DNA from: Gracilaria domingensis
Lineage: Eukaryota; Rhodophyta; Florideophyceae; Gracilariales; Gracilariaceae
Assembly: GCA_022539475.1 (NCBI GenBank)
Contig: VCMS01000022.1
Span: 372,001 to 436,000, forward strand
DNA: 64,000 bases
Direction: 5' to 3'
Part shown: in pieces, positions 20,151 to 30,375 of the stretch
Layout of the letters: the number at the start of each line of letters is the position of its first letter
Position numbering within the stretch: the first letter of the stretch is position 1
The notes under the pieces: generated by a model
The model's database searches: none
Told to the model about the DNA's origin: nothing
The model's input: only the letters and a program-made list of their open reading frames with translations
Program-made: the position numbers and the translations under genes

Positions 20151-21015
20151 GTTGTTGCAGAACTCAAGAACCGCTCTTTGATCGAACGAAACGCACAACC
20201 GCTCTAACTTCGAGGCAAGACCTTCCTTCAAAGGAAGAAAGCATTACTAAGGGAGGTCCAAGATGTGTCGTGGTGATCAACGCTGTCCTCCTACTTTGTG
20301 CGTGTAAAACAAGCATGCCATGGACTGCATAGAAATGGATGTGCCTTACAGGCCAGGTTGTGACCCAAACGGACCTCATTCTGGATTCAAGATTATTGAT
20401 TACTTTTTGGTAGTTCGCCATTGAGTTTCGTAGCATACAGCAAAAAGGGGTGTCACGCGCATGTCACAGATGGGACGTGTCTTCTCCCCCCTAAATTGCC
20501 GTAAAATTATGATGGGTTCGTGTGCCCGTGGGTGTACAGGTTTTACGCGTGTGGTTTGGTAAATGTCGTCGGCGTGCTCAGCTTCGGCTTGGGCCATGTT
20601 GTGACACAACGCGATACGCGGGCGGCGCGGCGCTTTGAGCGCATTTAACACCCCGAACTCCCTAAGTGAAGCTACGGGCCTAAACGCGTACGAGCGCTAC
20701 CGTCGTACCGTGCGCCGGCCTAAGCACATTCTGCGTTGGAGAAGAGTGTGCGACCGGGCTGCAGGTACATCCATATCCACCGCCTTCCGGCCTGGTCGAC
20801 CTTGGTCCGTGTCATCGTGGCGTATGCTTTAACCCAATCTGCTGCTTCAAACCGTTTGAGTTGCACACCTCGCTTACCTTCTTCGTCCTAAGTGACAGAA
20901 AGTGTACCCACGCTCTGCTCTAGTCTCTGCCAAACATTGTGCGCCCATTTTTTTTCTAGTTCACACCCTGTTCTCAATAGTACGTAACCGTGTTGTGCAT
21001 CAACGAATCTGAAGC
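20151..21015. promoter_or_regulatory. Divergent promoter region, FetB-like / zuotin
   Basis: An 865-nt spacer between divergent genes. The part near 20580-20800 is GC-richer, as at other gene starts here. No open frame with family resemblance and no RNA gene seen. Confidence 0.45.
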
Positions 21016-22938
21016 ATGGCCCGAATTCTCCCTCGTTTGAAAGCAACCCCTCTTCTTTGTTTGCCGCCAGCATCAGGCAGTCTTCCAGAACAGGGTGGTA
21101 TCGTCGTCTGCTCACCAGCTACTCCTATCTCGAAGAATGTGGAACATGCTGGCCACTGCTACCAACAGAAGCTCATACAGACGTACGCCCTAAACGTTTC
21201 TGACGATGTTAGCCCCGTTCAATCAGAGCAATCTGCCTTGGAATCAGACCGTGTTCGGCGCCCGGACTCGTCCGTTGCTGCGAAGACGCTTGCTTCGAAG
21301 ATGGCCATCGGTAGCGACGACCTATATGAGCTTCTTGAATTAGGGCACAAAAGATGGCATGCTACTGCTGATGATATCAAGAAGAGCTTCCGTCGAATCA
21401 GTCTGATTTATCATCCTGACAAGATATCACATCAAGGAGAGGAAGCGCGTCGCAATTCAGAAACTCACTTTAAGGCCGTGAAGAAGGCGTATGAGGTTCT
21501 CTCCGATAAGAAGAAGCGGGCCGCCTATGATTCTATTGACGACGTCGACGACTCGCTTCCCTCCGAGAAAGATGCTACATCCTCTCCAGCTCGATTCTAC
21601 GAAAGGTTTGGAAACTGTTTTGCTATCAATGCGAGATGGTCGGTATCTAATCGAGTACCGGAGTTGGGCGATGATGAAACAGATATTGAAATTGTACATA
21701 AGTTTTACGACTTTTGGTATTCATTCAAATCATGGAGAGATTTCTCTTTTGATCTCGAGTACGATACGGATCAGGCAGAATGTCGAGAAGAAAAGCGATG
21801 GATGGAGCGACAGAACGCGAAACATGTTAAGTCCAGAAAACTGGAGGAAAATGCCCGTATCCGCAGATTGGTAGACCTTGCATTTAAGAATGATCCGCGC
21901 CTGAAACGCATTAAAGAAGAAAAGAAGGCGAAAAAGGACGCCCAGAAAGCGGAGAAGAGAAAAAAAGCGGAAGAGCAAGCCCGATTAGTGCGAGAAAGAG
22001 AAGAAATTGAACGACGAGAAGCGGAGAAAAAAGCTGAAGAAGAGAAGCTGCAGCGACAGGCAGCGAAGAAGGAAAGGGAAGCCGCGAGACAAAGATTGCG
22101 GAAATCTCGCCAGCGGTTGCGTGCCGTTTCTCGAGCAGCAGGATTAATGGATTCTGATCGATGTTTGGAAGCCGTGGAGAGGATGTGCTCGAAAGGAAAT
22201 GTGGAGAGTATTGATTCAGTTACTCAAATTGTCGAATCTATTGAAAAACAAGGACATGATATGCAGGACCGAGCTCTGCGTATCATAGAAAGAGCTTTGC
22301 TTTCCCCTCTGAAAGCAGTTCCCCTAACAGCGCTTGATACCAACCACGAGCTTGACTCGCCAGGTAATGGAGATATGATGAATGGTTCACCAGAGTCAAA
22401 CCAAGAGGACAAAGTGAACTGCAAGTCATCTGAAGCGACTTTGGCGAAAACAAGCAAACCATGGACCCAAGATGAACTCTCACTGCTCTCGAAAGCAGTT
22501 GCCAAATATCCTGGGGGAACTGTAGATCGTTGGAGCAGAATAGCTGACTTTGTCGGGACTCGATCAGCGGATGAAGTCTTGCGCAAAGTCAGCGAGAACC
22601 GCCTTTCAAAGATTCGGACCAATGCTCCTGCTGGAGAATGTAGGGTCTCGCAGCAGCAATCTGCGTTTGAGCGGTTTCAGGAGAAAAAGAAAGGCAGTCA
22701 AATTTCTCCGAAAGGCAAACCATCGAGCTCGACAAGAGTGTCTCAACCACCAAACAAGTTACATTTTACAGCAAAACAGCAATCCATGTTCGAAACGGCG
22801 CTGAAGAAACATCCAGGAAGCGACGGTGAGGCCAGATGGAAGAAAATTTCTGCTACAGTCGGTCGAACTCCTGAAGAATGCAAAGAACGCTTTCAAGAGC
22901 TCATTGCATTCTACAGATCACGGAAAGCCTCTACGTAA
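21016..22938 (+). CDS. DNAJC2: Zuotin/DNAJC2-type ribosome-associated J-protein
   Basis: A 640-residue homologue of zuotin/MPP11, the J-protein that with an atypical Hsp70 forms the ribosome-associated complex guarding nascent chains. It has a J-domain at about residues 101-175 with the essential HPD at 133-135 and the EVLSDKKKRAAYDS end. Then comes the zuotin homology region (FYERFGNCFAINARWS, FYDFWYSFKSWRDFS) and a long charged helix rich in Lys/Glu/Arg (about 270-370) that contacts the ribosome in relatives. Two SANT/Myb repeats close the protein (PWTQDELSLLSKAVAKYPGG and HFTAKQQSMFETALKKHPGS), as in animals and plants but not yeast. Single exon, ATG at 21016. Confidence 0.95.
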   Translation: MARILPRLKATPLLCLPPASGSLPEQGGIVVCSPATPISKNVEHAGHCYQQKLIQTYALNVSDDVSPVQSEQSALESDRVRRPDSSVAAKTLASKMAIGSDDLYELLELGHKRWHATADDIKKSFRRISLIYHPDKISHQGEEARRNSETHFKAVKKAYEVLSDKKKRAAYDSIDDVDDSLPSEKDATSSPARFYERFGNCFAINARWSVSNRVPELGDDETDIEIVHKFYDFWYSFKSWRDFSFDLEYDTDQAECREEKRWMERQNAKHVKSRKLEENARIRRLVDLAFKNDPRLKRIKEEKKAKKDAQKAEKRKKAEEQARLVREREEIERREAEKKAEEEKLQRQAAKKEREAARQRLRKSRQRLRAVSRAAGLMDSDRCLEAVERMCSKGNVESIDSVTQIVESIEKQGHDMQDRALRIIERALLSPLKAVPLTALDTNHELDSPGNGDMMNGSPESNQEDKVNCKSSEATLAKTSKPWTQDELSLLSKAVAKYPGGTVDRWSRIADFVGTRSADEVLRKVSENRLSKIRTNAPAGECRVSQQQSAFERFQEKKKGSQISPKGKPSSSTRVSQPPNKLHFTAKQQSMFETALKKHPGSDGEARWKKISATVGRTPEECKERFQELIAFYRSRKAST

Positions 22939-23762
22939 ATTTCCGAGCACAGCAGCTGTGGTACAAGCTTTATGTGGATACCTTGATTATTTCCGGCTAA
23001 GTCACGCGGAAAGAAAGTTTTGTAAATAGTATGTTAAGAGCTTCGTCTGTGGTGGTAAACGACACAGTATGACCTGGAAGAATAATTTGATGTGATTGCT
23101 GGTCGTTCAGTGTAGAAGAGTGAGGAGAGGGTATAGAAGAGGAGATATTTGAGTTCTGAGGGATTCTGTGCTATCGAAGCGTCCAAATCTCCGCCGTGAT
23201 CAGCGCATCTCTAGATGATAATGTGTATGCAAGAACAACTCACCATTACCCATATGCCTCTCGCATGAGGACATAAGAGATGTACAAGGGTAGGGCTTTA
23301 CCTGCTCGTTCATCCGAGGCCCCTGCTAAGCAAGTTCTGCGTCGGGAAAGCTCGAAGTACTACATCGACCAATGCCATTCATGGGGTTTTAGCTTGCTGT
23401 TGCCGTAACAGTGTTACGTCATTGAACATGCGTAGCTTTTGTACGTCAGCAAGAGACCGGCTCCGCGACTGTCACTAATACCAGTCGCTTCAGGGAGTTC
23501 TTCCATACCTAATCTTAAGACTGCCAAAATAAGAAGGGCGTCGATCTTCTTATTCTTGTAGATGACGAAATAATCTTGCAGAACCGTAAATCAAAGTGTT
23601 CTTCGTTCTGGTTTCTTCGTTAAATGTGATGGAATCCGCTCCGCTGGAACTCATAGCGTGAACAATTTGGAGGTATTCGACCATGATAATATGGTTTAGT
23701 ACTGTATTGCGTTGATTTGAGCAATGCTTGACTTTTGCCAAGTAGTACAAAGACCCCAGAAG
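22939..23762. other. Zuotin 3' flank and intergenic sequence
   Basis: No supported gene. The first ~100 nt are probably 3' UTR. The remainder lies downstream of the LINE tail that ends at about 23763 and shows no recognisable coding. Confidence 0.4.
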
Positions 23763-24412
23763 TTCTTCTTCTTCTTCTTCTTTAGTATGGTCTGCAACTC
23801 CTTATTGCGAAGAAGCAGGAAAACTACGTTAAACTAGAGGTACTTTTCTCTCCTTAAGAAGGCCAAAAATTTCGACGGGTATTGCTAAATCAGGTCTAAC
23901 AGAGGTTTCTCTTCTCGCTCTCTTGAGTTAGGGAGCGTGTCCCGCCGGGATACGTTTGTGAGTGGGCATCGAAAGAGAACGTGTTCTACATTCTTTTTGA
24001 CGTGCGCACCACAGTCACACTTCAACAGGCGTTGGTCTAAATAAGACGCCACCGGATGGAGTCCGGGAACGTGTTTTGTGCAGAGTTGCGCTAACAGAAC
24101 TTCAGATCTTCGTGCTTCACGTTGATCCGTGATAATGTCCATACATTCGCCAGCGATTGTTTTGCTCCTTGATTTGAGCCGCAGAATAGCCCTTACGTCT
24201 GCATAGTCCATTGGGATATCTGCTTGGAGGCGAAGAGGTATGCACAAACCACTCTTCCCAGAAGTTCTCCTCAAGCTTGAGAGAAAGTTTTCGCGTTTCT
24301 CCTGCATCTGTGAAGAATCCATCTGCTGATATGGCTTTGACGAAAGCCGGTCAAACCTTGGCTTTTTTGTGAACTTGGTAACTCCTCTCATAGGGAGTGT
24401 CTCATCCTTCAC
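23763..24412 (-). mobile_element. LINE (non-LTR retrotransposon) C-terminal fragment with 3' tail, type A
   Basis: A minus-strand open frame (24412-23885) ends in the zinc-knuckle/RNase-H-type tail typical of non-LTR retrotransposon ORF2 proteins: RRSEVLLAQLCTKHVPG, LLKCDCGAHVKKNVEHV and LFRCPLTN, a C-x-C...H...C pattern. No reverse-transcriptase core is visible, so this is a 5'-truncated dead copy. The downstream tail (23885-23763) ends in an (AAG)n run read on the element's strand and matches the fragment at 5.7 kb. The equivalent domain appears again at 48.0-48.25 kb. Confidence 0.8.
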
Positions 24413-24689
24413 GTATTGGTGTATTCAGATACACGTATAGTCGACATACGAGCTGTTGTGGGTGTAGAAACGTCTGTCATTGTGTATCGCGTAATTCAAT
24501 GCACAGTTGGCGTTTTGGTCTTTGGCGGCGTTATCCTTATCTTTCCCCTCTCGCTCAAGATTTAAATTGGTGATGGCCGTGCACAAGAAGACCACGGGAT
24601 TTCGTGTCTTCACGAACAAAGGTTATTCGAAGGAAACTGCATGAAATCTATCTTCGTCAACAAACTCAAGTTGTCAGACTTGCAAGAAA

Positions 24690-26687
24690 ATGGACTCTGC
24701 CAGATCATTCACCGACTCTGAGTATCTGCGCCTACTCCGGGAATTTGAGACAATATGCAGCTGGCGCAAGGCGCCATCAAGTGATACTGTCAGCCACTCC
24801 GTCCGCCCTACCACGGGTATAGCTGGTCGTTTGTTGGGGTACGGGGTCTTCCTCAGAAACGAACGAGGGCAAACCTATTTAGCCCAAACTTGTCAGAGAA
24901 CGTCTCTCCTAGACGGGGGCATCCAGGATGAGTTTGAAGAGTCTGGCCATGCAAGTGTACCGATAAAGCTACTTGCTCAGGCCGTTGCTGTGGTGCATCA
25001 CGACATGATCAATTACTGTAGAACGGTCACGGGCGAGTTAACTCTGGAAAGAGATATGCTTGAAGTTAGCGAGCAGCTTTTCGCTGAAACGGATGTGAAC
25101 AACATCGCTCTGTTTGGGAAGCCGGAAAACCATTACGAGCAACGTGTTAACATAGGACTTTTGGCCTTTACCACCAGTTTGGCAATATCGAAGGACCCAC
25201 ATAACCGAATTGTGCGGGATGCATGGGACCGAGTCGTGGAAAATGCAAACGAGTTGTATTACGCGCTGGCGGACTTTGAGCGCTCTGAGTTCACCATATT
25301 TAACATCTCGGGTGCTCCAACTTTGTTTGAATCGCTACTATGCTCTCTGAACACACTTATTTTGGAGTACCTGCCTCAAACCCAAGTCATCAAGCGTTGC
25401 ATGGCACATCTTCCCATGCAGACCTTTAATGAAGCTGCTTTCGGTCAAGTACCTTTACCGGATGCCATCCGCGATGCATTCACGAGAGTGAAGCTTCCTT
25501 TTATTGGTTTCAATGCGTTTCCGTCCATTACGTTGTGGACTGGGGAATATGTGAATGACAGGGCTGCTGTCAGTCGATATGACGGGAGCACACGAGAATT
25601 GAATCCAGACAGGATCTTTGCTGTGGATGGTACTAGTTGTGTCAAGATAGATCTGATGCTTAGAAGACACTCAGGGACAACTAATTCCAATGGACTCGCT
25701 ATCGCTCTCATATGTGCCACAAACGTTCTTTCAGTTGTCCAGGTCGAAGAACGTACGTTACGGAACCTAGCGCTATGTATTTCTGATGACCATAGTCTTT
25801 CTTCAAAGTACTCTTCGAGATCTGCAATAATCGGTGGTGTTACTATCACTTGGGATGGGTACGTTTGTGTTAACGATCAAAGCAATGTTCAATCTGGGCA
25901 TGAAGCGCAGACAATTTCTCGTATCATCAATGCTTGGGCTATGTTTCTACGCATGATTGTAGATGGTGTTAATTGTGAGGAACAAAACCAAGAGCCTCTT
26001 CTTATGCCAGAGCTGGCCCCAGATCCTAAAAGAGATGTTATGCATTATCAAAACATGAACACCTTTAGAGCTTTGAAAAAGCCGATGATGACCAAGTTAG
26101 GCCTGATTGCCAAACCGCCCTTAGGTGGTCATCTCTGCGATTGTGGCTCAGGAGGTAACTATTTTAAGGATGCAAATAGGAGGAAGAGACGAGTTGTACG
26201 AGAAGATAATGAACTCAAGCTGGTGAAGAAATGGGCACACCGAGCGATATACTACGTCAGCAAAGTATCTCTAAAAGCTGGTGAATATGAGTTGGAGATG
26301 AAAGTTGAGGACGTCCTCATCAATAAGCATACATCAACGACAGAGATACTGAGGTTAATGATGGACGTGGGCCAGGATCAGGCGTCAACTAGTTACGCAC
26401 TGAAGTTTATCGAAGACAGCCAAATGAAGTTTGACCGCCGCTCTGCTAGCTTTCTACCTCGTAGAAGGTCAGAGACTGGTCCAGCCCTTAGTGCGGTGCT
26501 GAGCAAGGAGCTGCTTTCGTCGGTGGACTGCCTTGTGAAGCCGTCTACTGGCGATGTTTACATTTTGATTAATGTTCGACTTCTAAAGCTCAAAAAGGTG
26601 GGACGCAAGTTGTTGTTAACTGCAGAAGCATCAAGAGATGTTACGTTGAAGCGTTGCCGTATTGAGTTTGATTCGGTGGTGGGTTGA
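24690..26687 (+). CDS. Large hypothetical protein (665 aa), orphan
   Basis: I do not recognise this protein. It is one long intronless frame with normal amino-acid composition and clear coding character, from an ATG at 24690. N-terminal residues 1-60 look globular (SEYLRLLREFETICSWRK). No transmembrane helix or signal peptide is evident. A short Cys motif (HLCDCGSGG) occurs near residue 485, followed by a strongly basic stretch (ANRRKRRVV) that could be a nuclear signal. The C-terminal 170 residues are Lys/Leu/Arg-rich (RLLKLKKVGRKLLL). The start of the gene abuts the truncated LINE at 23.8-24.4 kb on the other strand, so a mobile-element or lineage-specific origin is possible, but nothing in the sequence proves it. 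Confidence 0.75.
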   Translation: MDSARSFTDSEYLRLLREFETICSWRKAPSSDTVSHSVRPTTGIAGRLLGYGVFLRNERGQTYLAQTCQRTSLLDGGIQDEFEESGHASVPIKLLAQAVAVVHHDMINYCRTVTGELTLERDMLEVSEQLFAETDVNNIALFGKPENHYEQRVNIGLLAFTTSLAISKDPHNRIVRDAWDRVVENANELYYALADFERSEFTIFNISGAPTLFESLLCSLNTLILEYLPQTQVIKRCMAHLPMQTFNEAAFGQVPLPDAIRDAFTRVKLPFIGFNAFPSITLWTGEYVNDRAAVSRYDGSTRELNPDRIFAVDGTSCVKIDLMLRRHSGTTNSNGLAIALICATNVLSVVQVEERTLRNLALCISDDHSLSSKYSSRSAIIGGVTITWDGYVCVNDQSNVQSGHEAQTISRIINAWAMFLRMIVDGVNCEEQNQEPLLMPELAPDPKRDVMHYQNMNTFRALKKPMMTKLGLIAKPPLGGHLCDCGSGGNYFKDANRRKRRVVREDNELKLVKKWAHRAIYYVSKVSLKAGEYELEMKVEDVLINKHTSTTEILRLMMDVGQDQASTSYALKFIEDSQMKFDRRSASFLPRRRSETGPALSAVLSKELLSSVDCLVKPSTGDVYILINVRLLKLKKVGRKLLLTAEASRDVTLKRCRIEFDSVVG

Positions 26688-27377
26688 TGGAATCGAAAGA
26701 CAAGACAGTTCTACGCAGCTTTGTTTAAACGGGTAACAGCTCTGAGGCAGAGACTCATGAGGACGTTTTCGAACTTGAGAGATTGTAGTTTGGAAGACTG
26801 CACTTTGGCATGTCTCAGTCAAGAACAGTACCCTCATACATGGCAGCCTACTTCATCATTGGCATGCGAAGATCCAAGTGCGACATGCTTAGAACAATTA
26901 TGAAGTAGCGGGAGCAGTAGTCATGTTCGTGGGGTTTTGAAGCTCGAATAAGGCCCTGTCCTGACAAGCGTTGACGTCATTGTATCCTTGTGGTAGATCA
27001 ACGCTGTACCAAGAGTAGTGTTGAACTCAGCACTGCTGAACCCCGGGCGCTGAAGGACCTCGCTGCCCAAAGAAACAGCATATGCAGGATATAGCGAAAA
27101 GTGCAAGGCCCTTGCAAAGCTCAGAGCTCTTTGCTTTCTTTTCAAATTCAAAAATTTGAAACCAAATCTTATTCCTCCCTTTTTCGCTTTTATTGTCTTC
27201 AAGTTAAGCACCGCTCAGGAGTGGAGGCCTTTCTTCCTAAACATCTGATTCAAGCTTTAAGTTGTAACCTTCATATCCGTGGGGTAGCCGGTCATATCCA
27301 TAAGCGTAACCCACTACACAATCGTGATACCACTCAGCCAAAGCCTCGACAAACAAGCCGTATCGAAAGATAAAGCA
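26688..27377. other. Intergenic, upstream of KNL1
   Basis: A 690-nt spacer with the 3' flank of the orphan gene and the KNL1 promoter. It contains one perfect CRE-type palindrome, TGACGTCA, at 26972-26979, about 400 nt upstream of the KNL1 ATG. No gene recognised. Confidence 0.45.
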
Positions 27378-30227
27378 ATGTCGACTACACCGATATCAAA
27401 CGGTAGGCCACCGTTGATTCCTATACAAGACAACGCCCGAGCCATTCGTTCCCCTTTAGCTTCGAAGACAAATAAAGACTTGGGAGTGTTTGGCCCGACA
27501 CCACCAAAGAGGAGTCGGGAAGAGTCCCAGCGTCGGTCCGCCACTAACTCACTTCCGCAGAATTCCCGCTGCAATTATGAAACGTCAACAGCGCACGATG
27601 ACAGGGATGAACAAGTCGGTTCGAAGAGGAAGAAAACAAAAGGAGCCAATGCGAAGAAACGTGTGTCTTTTGGCGGGCAATTCCGTTAAGATTATCACTG
27701 AACATGAAGATGGACGAAGTACGTTCTCCAAGCCAAGGAATCAAATTCCAAACATGGATCAACTCCAGACCCCTCCATTGTTAAGGCGAAACCCGGTTCT
27801 GCTATCGGGTGTGAACGATGACAGTGACATGGACACTCTTTCCGCGACTCGAGCTCCGTCACGCGTAAGCGACTCCCCTTCTCGTTTACTTCCGGTGTCA
27901 CCCTCGAGGGGCGTTCTTGCATCACCAGTCCAAGGTCCTTCTCTGGCGGAAAGAGCTCGTGACAGACAATCATTCGGATTGTTCTATGATGAAGATATCA
28001 CAATTGCAGTTCGTGGGAACAATCTTGAAAACGTGGAAGAAGATACAACCCAACCTCTTCCATCAGTTCGTAAACCTCTTACCGAGCTCCAATCATCAGA
28101 GGCTGACGATGGGGACATTACTTGCACGTTGGGATTTGGATTTCATGAACTCATGAATGAGGCTCGGTATGATGAGGCTCCACTTCCAAGCGCCAGCGAA
28201 AATTTGAAAAGCCCCAAGAATTCCAACACCGTTCCCGAACAACGAAACCTTCTACGTGATTATGGTAATTTCGAAGACTCGGCACTTAGTCCGCAAACTG
28301 ATGTGGGCAAAGCTACTGAGTTTAATGCAAAAGAGAATGGAAAGGACTGCGAAACGCAGAAGAGCATCGCTTCTCACGGTGGACAAGAAGCGCAACCGCG
28401 GGAAATCCCCGGCAGAGAAAACATAGTTCAAAGCACTTCTCTGAAGAATGCAGGATACCTGGAGAGGGAAGGTGTTGAACCGTTTAACGGTTTGGAGTCT
28501 CCAGAAGAGACCCACTCTAAAACTGGGCAAAAAGATGACGCGTCTATGAACGAAATCGACATGGATGTTACCACAGATATTACGCCGAAGGCTCCGTCCA
28601 TGGAGCGGTTGCCGTCTGGTTCAAAGCCGCAATCAAACCTCCATGAATCTGATTCTAAATCTCTCGACCTCCCATCAGTTCCGAATCAAGTGTCTGATGT
28701 GGAGAATCAACCAGCTATGGCAGAGTATGAAGGGCTTCTTGATTCTGCACTGGCTTCGTCAGCTGCACCAAACTCAGACGTGGATTCTGAAGTTGTAAAC
28801 AGTCTGGATTTCAATCTTGATGAACTGCTAGGTAGACTCGATGTTCGATTCGATATTCCAACGCGAAGCGCTTATCGAGACGTTTCTATCGCACCCTTTG
28901 ACTCGATTCCTCCGAAGTTTGATCCTTCCTCTTCGGAGTTTGCTGTTTATGAATGTGGAAAGGAACAGTACTACATGAACAGATTGCATTCTGAAAGAAA
29001 CAGGTTAAAAGAAGAGATCGCTTCTGTTATGGATTCAATTAGATCATCCGAAGAAGAAATTCAAATCGTTCGTCCTCCATTAGTTCAAATGTTGACAGAT
29101 TATGGAGACCGGTCATCAAAACGTGGCACGGATTTGCACTGCAGCGTGAAACGCTTGCGGAAGACATGTACTTTTGAAGCCAAAGAGATGTGGGTTGATT
29201 CACGGAAAATGTGGGAGGGCGAAATAAGTGGGCAGTTAGCAACAAGTGCTGATGTTCTTGAAAAGGATCATGCTGCAGGTCAAACACATTTAGAATATTC
29301 TCTTGGTTTGTGTGCTCTAAATTAGTCGAGGCAGATGAATCGAAAGACTCACATGAGAAATATCGGGATCCTAACCAAGCCCAACGGCTTTTGATTCGCG
29401 ATGCGTCCTTCGTTAAGGACCTGAGAGATTTTATCGCCACTCAAGAGCTGGACAAAGTTAGCTTCCTGAAGAAGCTAGCCGTACTTGAACCAATGGAAAT
29501 GAAGTTGTCGAACGAGAGACACGAACTTAAACTAATGGAAAATGACCCCCTAGCTCTAACCAAAAGGGTGGCCCAAAAACGAGAAGAGTTCTCAATGATT
29601 GCAGCCGTGACTGGCGTGAGAATCAAGGAGATAAGCATCAACTTAATTTCGCTCACGCTCTGCGGCCTTGCAGATATCAACTTCAGCCTCCACGAAGATC
29701 GAATAATTAATACCGCTTGCAAACCTGTCAGGTTGTTTGGAAGAGGTGAGAAAGCAAAGTTTCAGGCTCTCATTGATGATGCTGTTAAAGTGTTAGGTTC
29801 CGCGGCTTCTGTGAAGAGTATCAAATTCGTTCGAGACATTCCACCCATGCTTCGTAGATTCGCCTATACGCTTATGCGGACACAACATTTTCTGGAAGAG
29901 GCTTGCAGATATTACATGAAGCATTTAGGGTCGCTGAATTCATCAGCAGTGATTGAAGTTGATGGCAATCTGCGTCACAGGGTTCTTGTCACAGGATTGT
30001 TCTATTCCATGCCCTTGCGATCACATTTCGACATCGTTATTTCCTGGACTGTGTACCCAAGTGAGGATGGTGAGAACACTCATCAAGAAATAGTTGTGGA
30101 GGAAATCAAGAGAACAGTCGGCCAATCCCCTGACGATAACACACTTCGAGCTGCTATTCAGAAAGGAAAAAGACTAGAGCTGTTTAGCATTTTTGACGCA
30201 TTCACTGCCGTTTGGGACTTGTTGTGA
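27378..30227 (+). CDS. KNL1: KNL1/Spc105 kinetochore scaffold, with frame break and short intron
   Basis: A kinetochore scaffold of about 930 residues, read from three frame segments. Segment 1 (27378-27689) ends with a PP1-docking motif, KKRVSFGGQ, the RVxF signature near the N-terminus of KNL1/Spc105, then hits TAA. The next frame continues at once (KIITEHEDGRSTF) to about 29278, holding MELT-like motifs (for example MDVT near 28562). It joins the last segment across a GT-AG intron, 29279-29325 (47 nt; a 56-nt version ending at 29334 also keeps frame). The C-terminal part has coiled coil (FLKKLAVLEPMEMKL...) and a globular end resembling the tandem-RWD region. KNL1 recruits PP1 and Bub proteins to microtubule attachment sites. 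The break near 27685 may be a sequence error, a true frameshift, or an unusual 49-nt intron that would remove RVSF. Confidence 0.75.
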
Positions 30228-30375
30228 GGGTTTCATCTTATTGCGATGTTTTGCTTTGATTTGTCTTGATGTCTTTCCTTCATCTTCGAGATGCTTCCAA
30301 GTTGATAGTGTCAAAGTTAACCTTGACTCTTGCACATTGAAGGCCTTTACAAAGGACTCCAAATTAGTAAAGGCT

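Noticed and set aside
27490-27689. Alternative KNL1 start in the second frame (MARHHQRG...)
   Set aside because: That frame is Arg/Gln-rich shadow sequence, lacks the PP1 motif, and competes with a much better frame containing KKRVSF.
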